64,000 nucleotides of DNA from assembly GCF_023065955.2 (NCBI RefSeq), contig NW_026622974.1:31527718-31591717 (forward strand), read 5' to 3'. Origin of the DNA: Ursus arctos (taxonomy: Eukaryota > Chordata > Mammalia > Carnivora > Ursidae). The notes beneath the pieces are model-generated. The model made no database searches. It was not told the DNA's origin and saw only the letters and a program-made list of their open reading frames with translations. Position numbers and translations under genes: made by a program. Every line of letters starts with the position of its first letter. Position 1 is the stretch's first letter. Below, piece after piece: positions 1 through 11,889 of this stretch.

Positions 1-62
1 GATCTCGGGGTTGTGAGATTCTCTCCCTCTGTCTCTCTCTCTCAAAAAATTTTTTAAAAGAA
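1..62 (+). mobile_element. SINEC (CAN-SINE) 3' fragment at window edge
   Basis: The stretch reads like the distal half of a carnivore tRNA-derived SINE. A 'gatctcggggttgtgag' segment is followed by a pyrimidine-rich tctccctctgtctctctctctc run and an A/T-rich tail. The left end is cut by the window, so the tRNA-like head and the TSD cannot be seen, and part of the middle appears deleted. It is probably an older SINEC subtype. The element is non-coding. Confidence 0.6.
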
Positions 63-1429
63 AAATGATTATTTCTTCAATTTCTTAAATTATGTGTCTT
101 TAGTTATTTAAGGGTTCTTAATAGATTAAACCAGGGTTGACTTCCAGAATATTTGAATACTAGTCATTCTTCCATTCACAGCCAAAAATCCAATTTCCAT
201 AAATCTTTTCATGTTTAACCCCTCTGCATCAAGGCATAAAGTTTATTGAACTTAACTAAAAATATAGTTTTCTAGAATCAGAAAGTTAGATAATGATTAA
301 TTCACCAATTTTAGAGAATTTGGTGTTTATTCAAAACATATGTTTCTTGACTGTGATTAATAGGGACAATTTTATTCATTTCAAAAATGGAAATCATACA
401 GTCACTAGAAGAACAGGGAAAACTCTATGCATTATTACCACACAATGAATCATCATAGCACATCCAGCCTTAAAACAGCTTTGGAATTTTAAGAATCTAG
501 GTTACTTGGTTGGTATCAATGACCAAATTCACTTTTATCTGTTACTGTAACTCAGAATCTAAGTGTTCTTGCTATTGTGTCTAATGTAGGTCCCATATTT
601 TGGAGAATATATTTTCTGGATTTTTATTTTTCAGTAGGGGTTGGGGGGGGGGCTGCAATTTGGCTCAAAATCAGTCTCTTATGGAGCTGCAGTTGAATGC
701 ACAGGCCCTTCACCCATGTAGAGAAAACTAGCCATTTTGCTGTTGGGAGGTATTTTGTCACTTAACAGCCTACTGTAGAAGTAAATAAGAAAGTAAATTT
801 TTCATGTCTTTTTTCTCTTTTAAGTATTTCACTGAGACCTACAAACCATTATACTGTAAATATATCCTTTGGCACATAACCAATATATTTCTTCTCTATC
901 TCTAACTCCAGTAACTTCTGTCTTTGTTGAGAGGACAGCATGTTACGAGTGCCTTCTGGGGTCTACAATTTATCGGTATGACATTTTGTGGTACAGAAAA
1001 TTGTCTACGGGCCTTTCTTGCCCTGATTTAGAGCAAAATAAGGGCTGTATACAACGTGAATTTTAACACCTGTTATTATGAAGGAAATAGAAATGAACAC
1101 AAAAGCCTGTAATTTTTTTTAAATGAGAAACTGAATTTATCTCAAAGTAGAATAAGGGAGTTAGAGTTATCAACTCAACATTTAAAAAGCAATGAAAAGG
1201 CAATGATAATCTAAGACAACATTTGTACTGTTGCTTTATCAATTTTTAGCTTTGGAAGGGAACTGTTGGCGAGAGCACTGGATTCTGTAAAATGAAACAA
1301 TACCTCCCTAAAAGGGCTGTTGAAAGGATTCATTGAGATTACATTTCTAAAGCATATATCCTGACACAAGGAAAACATAATAAATAGCAGCTGAGAGATG
1401 TAGTAGCAACAGTATCAGAAGATCAGGAC
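63..1429. other. Unique-looking AT-rich sequence, nothing recognised
   Basis: I see no repeat family, splice-bounded exon or RNA gene here. There is a run of ten G at 643-652. The open frame at 869-1066 (65 codons) has no recognisable protein character and no neighbouring exon signals, so I treat it as chance. Confidence 0.5.
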
Positions 1430-1590
1430 ACCAGTGTCATTTTCATCACCTACTATTGGCCTTGAGCATGTCACTTAACATGTCTGATCCTCGGAATCTT
1501 CATAGACAAAAATAAATTATAACCCTTACTGTACAGACCTCCCCCACATTGTTGTGAAATCAAATAAGGAAATTATGCAGAAGTATCTTG
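1430..1590 (+). mobile_element. MIR SINE relic
   Basis: The order of motifs follows the MIR core and 3' part on the plus strand. It has 'ttgagcatgtcacttaac' (consensus-like cttgggcaagtcacttaac), then 'ctgatcctcggaatcttcat' (cctcagtttcctcat), then a degenerate 'ataacccttactgtacagacc' and 'ttgttgtgaaatcaaataag'. Heavy divergence fits an ancient mammalian-wide insertion. No TSD is readable. Confidence 0.6.
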
Positions 1591-2123
1591 AAAAATATAA
1601 CTAGTTGTAGAAATACGTCCTTATCTACATCTAATAGTTCAACATCACAACCAGTAAAGAAATCATTTCTAATGCATCTCTGGGATATCATCATTCAGAT
1701 CATGCTTGCATATCAGAGCAAGTAGTAACTCACTACCTGTAGTTCCAGCCAGCTCATGGCAAGCAAGGATGCACCCATAGACACTGAAGCATTTGTAATT
1801 TCCTTATCCCTCTTCCTACTGATATTCCTTGTTGTCAGTGGTCCATGACCTACCTTAGTGGGTAATCAGTGGTAGCCAGAGTTAGAAAACAAGGGCATGG
1901 GACACTCTGGAAAACAGAATGGAGGTTCCTCAAAAAGCTAAAAATAGAGCTTCCCTATGACCCAGCAATCGCACTACTAGGTATTTATCCAAAGGATAGA
2001 AACATAGTGATTCGAAGGGGCACGTGCACCCAAATATTTATAGCAGCAATGTCCACAATAGTCAAAATATGGAAAGAGCCCAGATGTCCATCGACAGATG
2101 AATGGATTAAGAAGATGTGGCAT

Positions 2124-2418
2124 AGTTCATTCCCCCTTCTGTTTATGTTCCATAAATGAGTGAAACCATATGACAATTGTTTTTCTCTGCTTGACTTATT
2201 TCACTTAGCATAAGAGACTGTGGACTCTGGGAAACAAACTGAGGGCTTCAGAGGGGAGGGGGGTGGGGGATTGGGATAGGCCAGTAATGGGTATTAAGGA
2301 GGGCACACATTGCATGGTGCACTGGGTGTTATAGGCAAATAATGAATCATGGAACACTACATCAAAAACTGGGGATGTACTGTATGGTGACTAATAAAAT
2401 AAAAATTACAAAAAAAAT
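2124..2418 (+). mobile_element. Young L1 nested in older L1, 5' inverted (twin priming)
   Basis: A 10-bp TSD, gatgtggcat, flanks this piece at 2114-2123 and 2419-2428. That is exactly where the host L1 reading 'gaagatgtggcat...' is interrupted and resumes. The first part, about 2124-2210, is L1 3' sequence in reverse orientation ('gacttatttcacttagcata' is antisense). The second part, about 2211-2418, is sense L1 3'UTR ending 'gtgactaataaaataaaaat' and a short A-run. This is the classic twin-priming product. The 3'UTR type ('ggcacacattgcatggtgc', 'aatcatggaacactacatc') looks like a young arctoid or ursid L1 subfamily; that assignment is from memory. Confidence 0.88.
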
Positions 2419-2426
2419 GATGTGGC

Positions 2427-2454
2427 ATATATATATATATACACACACACACAC
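2427..2454. repeat. (TA)n(CA)n microsatellite inside L1
   Basis: A short TA run passes directly into a CA run between the L1 motifs 'gatgtggcat' and 'acaatggaatattattcag'. The position corresponds to the tatatat stretch of ORF2. Homologous sites in two other L1 copies of this window also carry expanded dinucleotides. Confidence 0.9.
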
Positions 2455-4579
2455 AATGGAATATTATTCAGCTATCAAAAAATGAAATCTTGCCATTTGC
2501 AATGACGTGCATGGAACTAGAGGGTACTATGCTAAGTGAAATAAGCCAGTCAGGGAAAGACAAATACCATAAGATTTCACTCCTATGTGAAATTTAAGAA
2601 ACAAAACAGATGAAAATAGGGAAGGGAAGGAAAAATAAAATAAGACAAAATCAGAGAGGGAGACAAACTATAAGAAACTCTTACCTATAGGAAACAAACT
2701 GAGAGTTGCTGGAGGGGAGGTGGATGGGGAGATGGGGAAACTGGCTGATGGGCATTAAGGAGGGCACTTGATATAATAAGCACTAGGGGTTACATGCAAC
2801 TGATGAATCACTAAACTCTACCTCTGAAACTAATAATACACTATATGTTAAGTAATTGATTTTAAATAAAATTTTAAAAAGAAAACAAGGGCATGGGGAT
2901 GCATCCCGTCTTTCATTCTTCTCATTAGAGCCCAGTCATAGACAACCAAGAGTTGACTACATACATAAATTCAAGATAAAGTACAGGACAGTTGAAAGAA
3001 GAGAAATCTGTGAGCAGTTACTGTCTTCCAAGTCTTTTCTTGACATTACAGACAATATTAGGGGGAGTTTGTTTTATTAAGGAAATGACTGGTGTTCATT
3101 AAAATGTATTTATTTGGTTATCACATTCTATCTGGCCATAATGAAAATAATTTGCTTTCTCTTTCAGGCATGTGCAACTTTGTTAAAGTTATATATACAC
3201 AAAGCATAGTATAAAATCAGTTAATCAAATAGATTATGAAGCCATAGAGAGAGGGAAAGGAAGAAGAGGTAACAGTTGCAAATGCTTTTAGGTTCTGCTA
3301 ATATCAATGGATCTCTCAAAATTAGTTAAAACATTAGGAAACGGAGAAATTAGACCAACTCCCCATTTTCTTTGAAGCTTAATTGGCATGTTGATCTGTG
3401 AATTGGGCTGCAGGTTTAGAAAGGAGCCATGCACTGATGAGAACTGTTATAGTGGAATAACTCCTCTTCTATGATCCATTATGGGGCTGCTTATGCATAA
3501 AAGTAAGTGCTGCTCTTCACCTTAAACATAAATAGTTACACTCTAACTGTAAGGTAGGAGGAATACATAACAGTATGTTGCTTTTGTGTTATTAAACAGT
3601 CACTTAAGTGTTATACTATTTACATAATTACATGCTAGATGAGAACATTCATTTTACAAAGTTCCTGCATAAAAAAAAAAATTGAGTATTTTAAAAAGTG
3701 TCAAACGTTTTAAAATAATGCCCTACCAGGTAGAACGGAAAACAGCAATGAAACCATGTCGAGCCTGATCAGATACTCAAGGCTAAAGATGATGAATGTG
3801 ACTATGAATTAAAATTTCTACACGACTAAACTTAGACCGATATCTACTTTGATCCAAAAATGGTCCTAGCATGAGGCTGGATGCCTGATAGACAATCATG
3901 AAAGAATCTAAGGTTTTTTTAGACATGAACATAAAAGGAGTTCAATGCTAACTTCTCAGTATTAAATATATCTGTCTTATTATTCAGACTCAAGCAAGGT
4001 ATTAATAGAATCCACAACTGAACTAAAAGTGAGACAAATTGAGAGTTTTAATTGATGCTGAAGCTCGGAAGAGTTGACCAGAGTTTTGAGAGAAACTTTT
4101 AAAATTGTCATCATCAAGTAAAGGTGATATGTTCTGACCTGAGAAAACCCCTATCTGACCTCTAGTAAAGCCTATCCCCACATAGAACCTTGCTTTAAAA
4201 ATCACATTTACAAGAACTGAAATGTGGTTGATGAATAAAACATTTTAGAATACAGAAAATTAGAACCAACCTATCTCTGAATTTCAGCTGACCTGGTTGG
4301 TAAGTAAAAGCCCCAGATTAAAACACAAAAATATAACTGTCAATATAAAATAGTATGTATTTTAACAACAAAGTTATTTTAAAAGGAAATGAATGAAAAC
4401 AGGAAGCTCAATAGTCAAATTCACTGAAATTATACTAGTTTTCTATTTGAACAAGTTAGGTATGCTCAGATAATCGAGTTACTTCAAAACTGCCTATAAG
4501 AAAACCAAGTTGGATCTGGCAAACCTAATGCTACTCTCTATTTTTCAAATCTGAAATGTATACTTTTTTCCATCTGCAG

Positions 4580-4722
4580 CAGGGGGCCTGGGTGGTGTAC
4601 TGCCACATATACTAGATGCAAACACATGATAGAATCTTACATACGAAGGAGGCCTGAGAGTTCCTTATTGTGGCCTGAGGAACAGTTCGGCAGACTACAG
4701 GAGATCACATTATCCAAGAAAG
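4580..4722 (+). other. Isolated exon-like segment (speculative)
   Basis: The segment is preceded by a pyrimidine-rich tract and AG ('ttttttccatctgcag') and followed by a donor-like AAG|GTGACT at 4723. It is richer in G and C than its surroundings. One forward frame stays open from about 4500 to 4853, across both edges. No protein family is recognised in the translation, and no partner exon is visible. Chance or an old repeat is at least as likely as a real exon. Confidence 0.12.
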
Positions 4723-5591
4723 GTGACTGCAGGATCTTGGTTATCATTCCAGCATTCTCCTACTCCAGCCCTCAGTCAGAGCTCATTGCTGGACCTGACC
4801 ATGGGCCTATTTTTCGTCATTGGAAAAGTCCAAGGACAGGCAAAAGACAATAGAGCTAAGAGATTTAAAAATAAATGACCAAGCATTCTATTCTCTCTGC
4901 ATTCCACCTAAATTAATAAGATAATATTTCAATTTCAGTGTCAAAAATTAATAGAGAAGCTTTTATCTCTATCAGAAGCATGAAAAAGTTGTCTTTAGAT
5001 TTTTTAGATTCATATTCTTAATGCTCATTTGTCCTTGGTCAACTGTATACCAGGGTTGGCTGCATATTAGTTGGGAGGAATGGAATACTGAAATCACTAG
5101 AATGAGGGCTTAAAGTGATATAACTTTTACAGAAAGACAGCCAAATCAATCATTTATGCGCAGGAGGAAAGTTCCATGTTAGCAAGATACTACATTGTAT
5201 TGCGTTTATAAACACCTCATCTTTCCCCCCCAAAGTTTATACACACATATACATATACACTTATTGTTGGAAGAAAAGGAGGAAGGATAAGTCACTTATT
5301 TTTTGGAACAAAACAAATAATCAATTAAAAAAATTAAGTATGTGTACTATTTTATGGAATTCTTATCTTGCGGGGTGGGGAATAGCATATTTGTAATCCA
5401 AGAGGGATCGAAGACACTGGAAAACTAAATTCAAAGGCAGGCAAGATAGTGAAAGAACTGGGATTAGAATTTGAATCTTGTAAGTGTAACCAAGTTTCCT
5501 TTATACTAGATTAGGTCCTCTTCAGAAAGTATTATTTCAAGTTGATAGGACAGTATTTTTAAGTTATAACTCTTTACTTAAATAAAGTGAT

Positions 5592-5603
5592 GCCCTCTAG
5601 TGG
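5592..5603 (-). promoter_or_regulatory. Candidate CTCF core motif
   Basis: The 12-mer gccctctagtgg is the reverse complement of CCACTAGAGGGC. That fits the CTCF core CCASYAGRKGGC at all 12 positions. It lies outside any element I can identify. A perfect core is expected to occur by chance at a low rate, so occupancy is unproven. Confidence 0.35.
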
Positions 5604-5929
5604 CTCTCTTTAAAATAGCATTAAATTGAATTTACAAGGTCATCTTTACTGTAAAGATGGATACTACACAGTGAACACTAAAAATTGATCTCACTGTCAG
5701 GGTACAGTAGGAAAAGGATTACTGAATGACAAGAATCTAATGCACCACTGCATTTAAAGAAGGGAAGCACTTTAGTATCAAAGTCTAAGTCTTTGCCCTG
5801 ATCTACAGTTGTCACTAAGACATACTATGTCTGTTCCTGCCATGAAATTCTAGAAATAACTATTTGGATTGATTGGATAAGTAAAAGACACTAGACTTTT
5901 ATTCAAAAATCCATTGCCATGCTTTTTTA

Positions 5930-6310
5930 TCATCCAATCTTCAATTTTCAGTGCTCACCAGTTCTCCTTTCTCTTGTTGATAACAAACCTAATATTCTCT
6001 TTTTAGTCCTTTCCTCTTCTTCATGGAACATTTGATCATATTAACAATTCCTTCCTTTTATAAACTCTCACCCTGTAAACTCCTTAGCATTTTCTCCCAC
6101 CTCTCCTCTTTCACACTAGAACCAAACTCCCTGATTTTTCCTCTCCATACCTGAAGTACTTCCATCTCCAAATATCCAAATTCTATATTCACTCAGGACC
6201 TATTCTAATGCCATCTTCTTCATGAGGTTTTCATTGCCCCTCTTAGTACTTTCTCTGTTCATTGAATCTTTCATAGCATTCTACACATGACTCTTTTAGT
6301 ATATTTATTA
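5930..6310 (+). mobile_element. Possible L2 relic
   Basis: The region is pyrimidine-rich and contains weakly L2-like phrases. Examples are 'aaactccctgatttttcctc', 'atgccatcttcttcatgagg' followed by 'ttttcattgcccctcttagt', and 'cattctacacatgactctt'. These resemble the L2 3' region (tcaaatgtcacctcctcagagaggccttccctg...). Divergence is high and the boundaries are approximate. Confidence 0.35.
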
Positions 6311-6356
6311 CAATTTTCTGTGAACAGGCACTTGACCCCAAAAGAGTTTCACATAT

Positions 6357-6379
6357 GACCACCACCACCACCACCACCC
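6357..6379. repeat. (ACC)n trinucleotide microsatellite
   Basis: About seven tandem ACC units follow 'catatg'. It is short and probably of low polymorphism. Confidence 0.9.
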
Positions 6380-8511
6380 TGCCACTAATTGTTTCTGAGT
6401 AACCTGGGGTAACAAAATCTAGTCACCGACAATGTGACATCTCCTTGTTGGCCCTCACATATGATTTTCCTTCTTTGTACCACCACTGCTATTCTGTTCT
6501 CCACTCAATACCATCTGAATCCTCTTGAGATTCCGTGTCCAGGCACTGCCTGATATTTCATGTCCAACAGAGAGAATTCTTTAAGCCCAATGTTGTATTA
6601 TACTCAGATATGGAGCCACCAAATTAGTTCTGAGGTTCCAACACCTTACCTAAGGAACACCAAATCTGATGTCTATATATGGCTTATCTATGAACATGAA
6701 TACATAGTAGTCTGAGCCAGAGACTAATCTATGTCACATTTGAAACTGCCTTCTCCCACTGGACGACTAAGGCCTCATTACTAGGTTAGTCTCTTTTCCT
6801 CATAAAATTAGCTCATTTCCAAAAAGCCCCATGGTTCCTATTAAAATAGACTTTGAGAACACCCACCAGTTTGTCAGATAGGGCTGTATGTACTTACAGT
6901 GTAGACTCAAACTGGATTTTGCTCATCTATCCCCATTCCACCTGTTCTAATTCCTAATTAAACTGTGGTCAATTTGAAGAGCTGTCTCTATATTTATTTC
7001 ATTATTTCTCAAATCAAACTTAGCATAGAGCTTCACACACACACAGTAGTAACTAAATAAAAACCTGGAGAATTAATGATAGAATACAACACCAAATTAC
7101 ATTTTTATCTATTTCTCATAAATTAATATATCCCTTCCATGTTTAAATAGCTGTTTGTAATTATAAGTTTTTTTTGTGTGTAAATGATATGTAGAGCCTA
7201 CAAATAAACTTTAGACTAATAGTATTTCCCCAAATTTATCACAGAATATGTTACTACTGTTATATGGGAAATATCATACTCTATTACTGATTCTGATTAA
7301 AATCAGAGTACATTTAAAGGGAAATGGGGAGCCAGGGGTTTTGCTTTCCCACCTTTCATTCTATTTTAAGTAAGTGGAAAGTTTAAATTTATGTAAATAA
7401 ATGCATATAAGATATTTGCATGGAGGTAAATCTTTGTTTCCTATGCTTTGCAGCCTATATTTTTAGGTTCTGTCATGTAGGAATAGAGCTGCAAACGGTA
7501 TATTCTCAAAGAGTTTTGCTTTAGGGTGAGATTTTTCTTGGTTCCACAGAAGGGTAACATTCTCCTGATGGATGTTTCCATATTAAATATCATTCACTAA
7601 TGTCATAACAAACTACTCACAAAATCAAAGCTTGGGGAACAAATACAAGAAACAATGAAGAAATCAAGAAATAAATGTTTATGAGCTAAGGTTACTGGAT
7701 TCCTTTCTCTATCAAACAAAATTTACAGTGGGGAAATCTGGTGTCTTCTGTGCAAGACACCCAACTTAAGAGACTTTTTCGTCTTATAGCTAGAAGTTCT
7801 CTTCATCACAAACTGAAAACACAGTAAAGACAATCAAAATAATCTTCATTATAATTAGTGGAAATACACTATGCATTTCATTACTCCCATTTAGACACCC
7901 AATAATTGATCATTACAGCCAACAGTATCTCTAGTTGGGAATCACCATTATATTAACATTTTCATCCTACATCTTAAAATTAGCAGTAAATCAAGTTATT
8001 TTTGTAGGTATGGCAGAGTCTGCTAGATATTTCCCAATATCTACTTTCTCTTGCTTTCTTAGTTGTATCCTAATTTTATTTCAAGGTATTTGCTACTGGC
8101 ATAAAAAATATTTTTCACCTCTTGGGAGCTAGGTGGCCATATTTCATTCTATTTCTGTATGCTAAATTTATCGCAGTTCAAAATTATATTTTTCAAAACA
8201 TTCAGACTTTTTATTCTTGACTATTTGGATAAAATGCTGTTCAGCATCCTGGCCTCTTACAGTTTCTGATCTAAGTTTCCAAAACATCCCTGGTATGGGG
8301 GCACTGGAGCCAGAAAATTTTAAAATCAGTTTCATATTTTGATTTGTATCTAATGTAGTCTGGTTCTTTACTTTTCTGTTTCATTTTTTTTCTTTGTGAT
8401 AATTTTGAACTTTAATATTTCCTCATAGGAAGGCCTCAGTTAGAATAGTAATCCAAGAATACGTCCCAAGAGATCAATTCTTATGTGGGGGTGGGCAGGA
8501 AGAGGGTTTCT
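6380..8511. other. Unique-looking AT-rich sequence
   Basis: Nothing was identified apart from a short CA run near 7033-7045. The frame at 7935-8132 is hydrophobic only because the DNA is T-rich. No recognisable gene or repeat is present. Confidence 0.45.
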
Positions 8512-10620
8512 TTTTTTTCCCCCAGCTCTACTGAGATATAACTGACATGTAAATTAAAGGTGTACAGGGTGATGAGTTATATATATTGCAAACTAATTAC
8601 CACAATAAGGTTAGTTAGCATATTCATTACTCAGTTACCCTTTCTCTTTGTGGTGAAAATCCTTACCATCTACTACCTTAACAACTCTGAAGTATATATA
8701 ACAGTATTATAATCACCATGTTGTAATTAAATCCCCAGAACTTACTCATCTTATAACTGGAATTTTTTACCCTTTGACCACATTCACCCATTTCCCCCAT
8801 GTCCCCACCCCTGGCCACCAATCTACTCTGTTTGTATATCTCGGGGTTTTTTTAGATCCCACATACGAGTGAGATCACACAGTATATTTGTCTTTGTCTA
8901 ACTTATATCACATAGCATAATGTTCTCAAATTTCATCCATGTTGTCACAAATGGCAGGATTTGCTTTTGTGTGGTTGAATATTATTTTTTATATACGTAT
9001 GTATTTCACATTTTCTTTATCCTGTCATCTGCTGGCAGACAATTTTCCATGTCTTGACTATTATAAATAATGCTGCAATGAACATGGGAGTGAGACATTT
9101 CTTTGGATAGTTATTTCCTTTCCTTCAGATATTTGCCCAGAAGTGGGATTGCTGGATCATATGATAATTCCATTTTTAATTTTTTGAGGAACCTCCATAC
9201 TATTTTCCATAGTGGCTATACCAATTTACACCCCTATAAACAGTATGCAAATGTTTCCTCTTCTCTGCATCCTGAACAGCAGGTTATTTCTTACCTTTTT
9301 TGTATTAGCCATTCCAACAGGTGTGAAATGATACCTCGTTTTGGGTTTTATTCATTTCCCTGGTGATTATTTATGCTGAGCACCCTTTTCGGTACCTATT
9401 GGCCATTTGCACATCTTGTTTGGCAAAATGCCTATTTGGGTCCTTTGCCCATTCATAATAGGATTATTTGTGTTTTTGTTATTGAGTTGCATGAGTTCCT
9501 TATATATTTTTATACTAATCCCTTATCAGATATGAGTTGCAAACATTTTCTCCCATTCCTCAGGTTGTCTTTTCATTGTGTTAATTATTGCTTTTGCTGT
9601 GCAGAAGCTTTGTAGTTTGATACGGTACCACTTATTAATTTTTGCTTCTGTAGCTTGTGCTTTTGGTGTCATATCCAAAAAATCATTGCCAAGACTGCTA
9701 TCAAGGAGTTTTTCCCCTATGTTTTCTTCTGGAATTTCATGGCTCAACTCTTATGTTAAGTCTTTATCCACCTCAGGATAACTTCGTGAGTGGTATAAGC
9801 TAAGGGTCCAAGTTCATTTTTCTGCATGTGGCTATCCAATTATCCTAACAGCACTTGTTGAAGAGATGATCCTTCCTCAATTGAGTATTCTGGTTCCTTT
9901 GTCAAATATTAGTTGACTATATATGCAGGGGTTTATTTCTCAGCTCTCGATTCTGTTCTATTGGTCTATGTGTCTGTTTTTATTCTAATACCATACTGTT
10001 TTGATTACTATAGCTTTATAGTATAGTTTGGTATGAGGACATATAATACCTCCAGCTTTGTTCTTTCTCAAATTTTCTTTGGCTATTCAGAGTCATTTGT
10101 GGTTGCACACGAAATTTAGGATTTTTTTTTAAATTTCAAAACTACCATTGGAATTTTTATGGGGATTGTTTTGAATTTAAAGATGGCATTGGGTAGTATG
10201 GACATGTTAATAATAGTAATTTCTCAGATCCATGAACACAAGATACCTTTCCATTTATTTGTGTCTTCTTTAATTTTCTTCATCAGTCTTATGTTTTTCA
10301 GTCCACAGAACTTTCACCTTCTTGGTTAAATTTACTCCTAAGTATTTTATCGTTTTTGATACTATTGTGAATGGCATTTATTTCTTTTTCAGATAGTTTG
10401 TTGTTAGTGTACAGAAATGCAATTGAATTTTGTATATAGATTTCATATCCTGCAACTTTATTGTGAATGTATTAGTTCTACCAGTTTTTTGGTGGTGTCT
10501 TTAGGGTTTGCTGTATATAGGATCATGTCATCTGCAAACAAAGATAATTTTACTTCTTCCTTTATTGTTTGGATGCCTTTTATTTCTTTTTCTTGCCTGA
10601 TTTATCTGGGTAGGACTTCT

Positions 10621-10830
10621 TTTTTTTTTTTTTTTTTTTTTAAAGATTTTATTTATTTATTTGACAGAGATAGAGACAGCCAGCGAGAGAGGGAACACAA
10701 GCAGGGGGAGTGGGAGAGGAAGAAGCAGGCTCATAGCTGAAGAGCCTGATGTGGGGCTCGATCCCAGAACGCCGGGATCACGCCCTGAGCCAAAGGCAGG
10801 CGCTTAACCGCTGTGCCACCCAGGCGCCCC
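10621..10830 (-). mobile_element. SINEC (tRNA-Lys type) inside the L1, perfect 15-bp TSD
   Basis: The element is a complete carnivore SINE on the minus strand. It has a poly(T) tail complement at the left, then 'aaagattttatttatttatt', 'gagcctgatgtggggctcga', and 'gccacccaggcgcccc' as the reverse of the 5' end. The 15-bp TSD ctgggtaggacttct lies at 10606-10620 and 10831-10845 with no mismatch. It splits the L1 ORF2 sequence cleanly, so the L1 was there first. The perfect TSD and intact body suggest a relatively recent insertion. Confidence 0.95.
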
Positions 10831-10845
10831 CTGGGTAGGACTTCT

Positions 10846-11403
10846 AGTACTATGCTGAAGAGAAGTAATGAGAGTGGGCACCCTTGTGTTGCTCCTGTTT
10901 CTGAAGGAAGAGCTTTGAAAGTTTCCCCATTGAATATGATTTTAGCTGTGGGCTTATAATATATGGTCTTTATTATGTTGAGGGACATTCACTCTATACC
11001 CAATTTGTTGAGATTTGTTTTATCATGAAAGGATATTGCATTTTGTTAAATGCTTTTTCTGCCTCTATTGAGATGATCACATGATTTTTATCCTTCATTC
11101 TATTAGTGTGATATATCACATTTATTAATTTGCATGTGTTGAACCAACCATTCTTGCATACCAGGTATGAATCTCATTTGATTGTGATATATGATCCTTA
11201 AAATGTTCTGTAGTATTTTGTTGAGAATTTTTACATCTATATTCATCAGGGATACTGGAGTAGTTTCTTTTTCTTGTAGTTTCCTTTTCAGGCCTTGATA
11301 TCAGTATAATGCAGGCCTCATAAAATGAGTTTGGGAGTGCTCCCTCCTCTTCCATTTTTTGGAATAACTTAAGAAGGACTGGGAATAATTCTTCTATAAA
11401 CAT
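10846..11403 (-). pseudogene. Degenerate L1 ORF2 reverse-transcriptase fragment
   Basis: On the minus strand, the frame at 10988-10846 shows RT palm motif B-like 'ATQGCPLSLLLFSIVLEVL'. The frame at 11403-11125 shows '[19 protein letters not shown]', the region before the fingers/palm of L1 RT. The two pieces are in different frames and separated by stops. They belong to the 8512-13225 element. There is no functional product. Confidence 0.85.
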
Positions 11404-11889
11404 TTGGTAGAATTCGCCAGCAAATTCATCAGATCCTGGGCTGTTCTTTGTTGGGAGATTTTTGATTACTGATTCAATCTCCTTATTTGTTATTGGTCTA
11501 TTTCGATTTTTATTTCTTCATGATTCAGTATTGGTAGTTTTGTTTCTACGAATTAATGCATTTCTTCTAGTTTATCCAATTTGCTGGCATATAATTGTTC
11601 ATACTAGTTTCTTATGATGCTTTGTATTTCTGTGGTTGTAATGTCTTCTTTTTCATTTATATTTTCATTTATACTTTTACTTCCACACACATTTTATTAA
11701 TGTTACAATTTATATTTTATATTGGGTATCTAATAATACATTCTTATAGTTATTTTATAATTATTTTTAATGCATTTGTTTTTTAACTTTTAAACTAGAG
11801 TTATAAGTGATCTACATCCACCATTACAATTTTAGAGAATATGAATCTGACTATATATTTACCTTTATCACTGAGTTTTATACAGTCAA

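Larger units (their letters stand above)
1902..2879 (+). mobile_element. 5'-truncated carnivore L1 with 18-bp TSD
   Basis: The insertion covers the last part of L1 ORF2 and the 3'UTR. It starts at 'gacactctggaaaacagaat' and translates as ORF2 C-terminal sequence around '[16 protein letters not shown]'. It ends in a carnivore L1 3'UTR with 'aataatacactatatgttaa' and an A-rich tail. The 18-bp direct repeat agaaaacaagggcatggg lies at 1884-1901 and again at 2880-2897, which is the expected target-site duplication. A second L1 is inserted inside it at 2124-2418, and a TA/CA microsatellite has grown at 2427-2454. The element is a dead fragment. Confidence 0.9.
2898..5929. other. About 3 kb of unique-looking sequence
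   Basis: No mobile element or gene is recognised. Two small items inside it are listed separately: an exon-like segment at 4580-4722 and a CTCF-type core motif at 5592-5603. The open frames here, for example 4023-4205 on the minus strand, look like chance openings. Confidence 0.45.
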
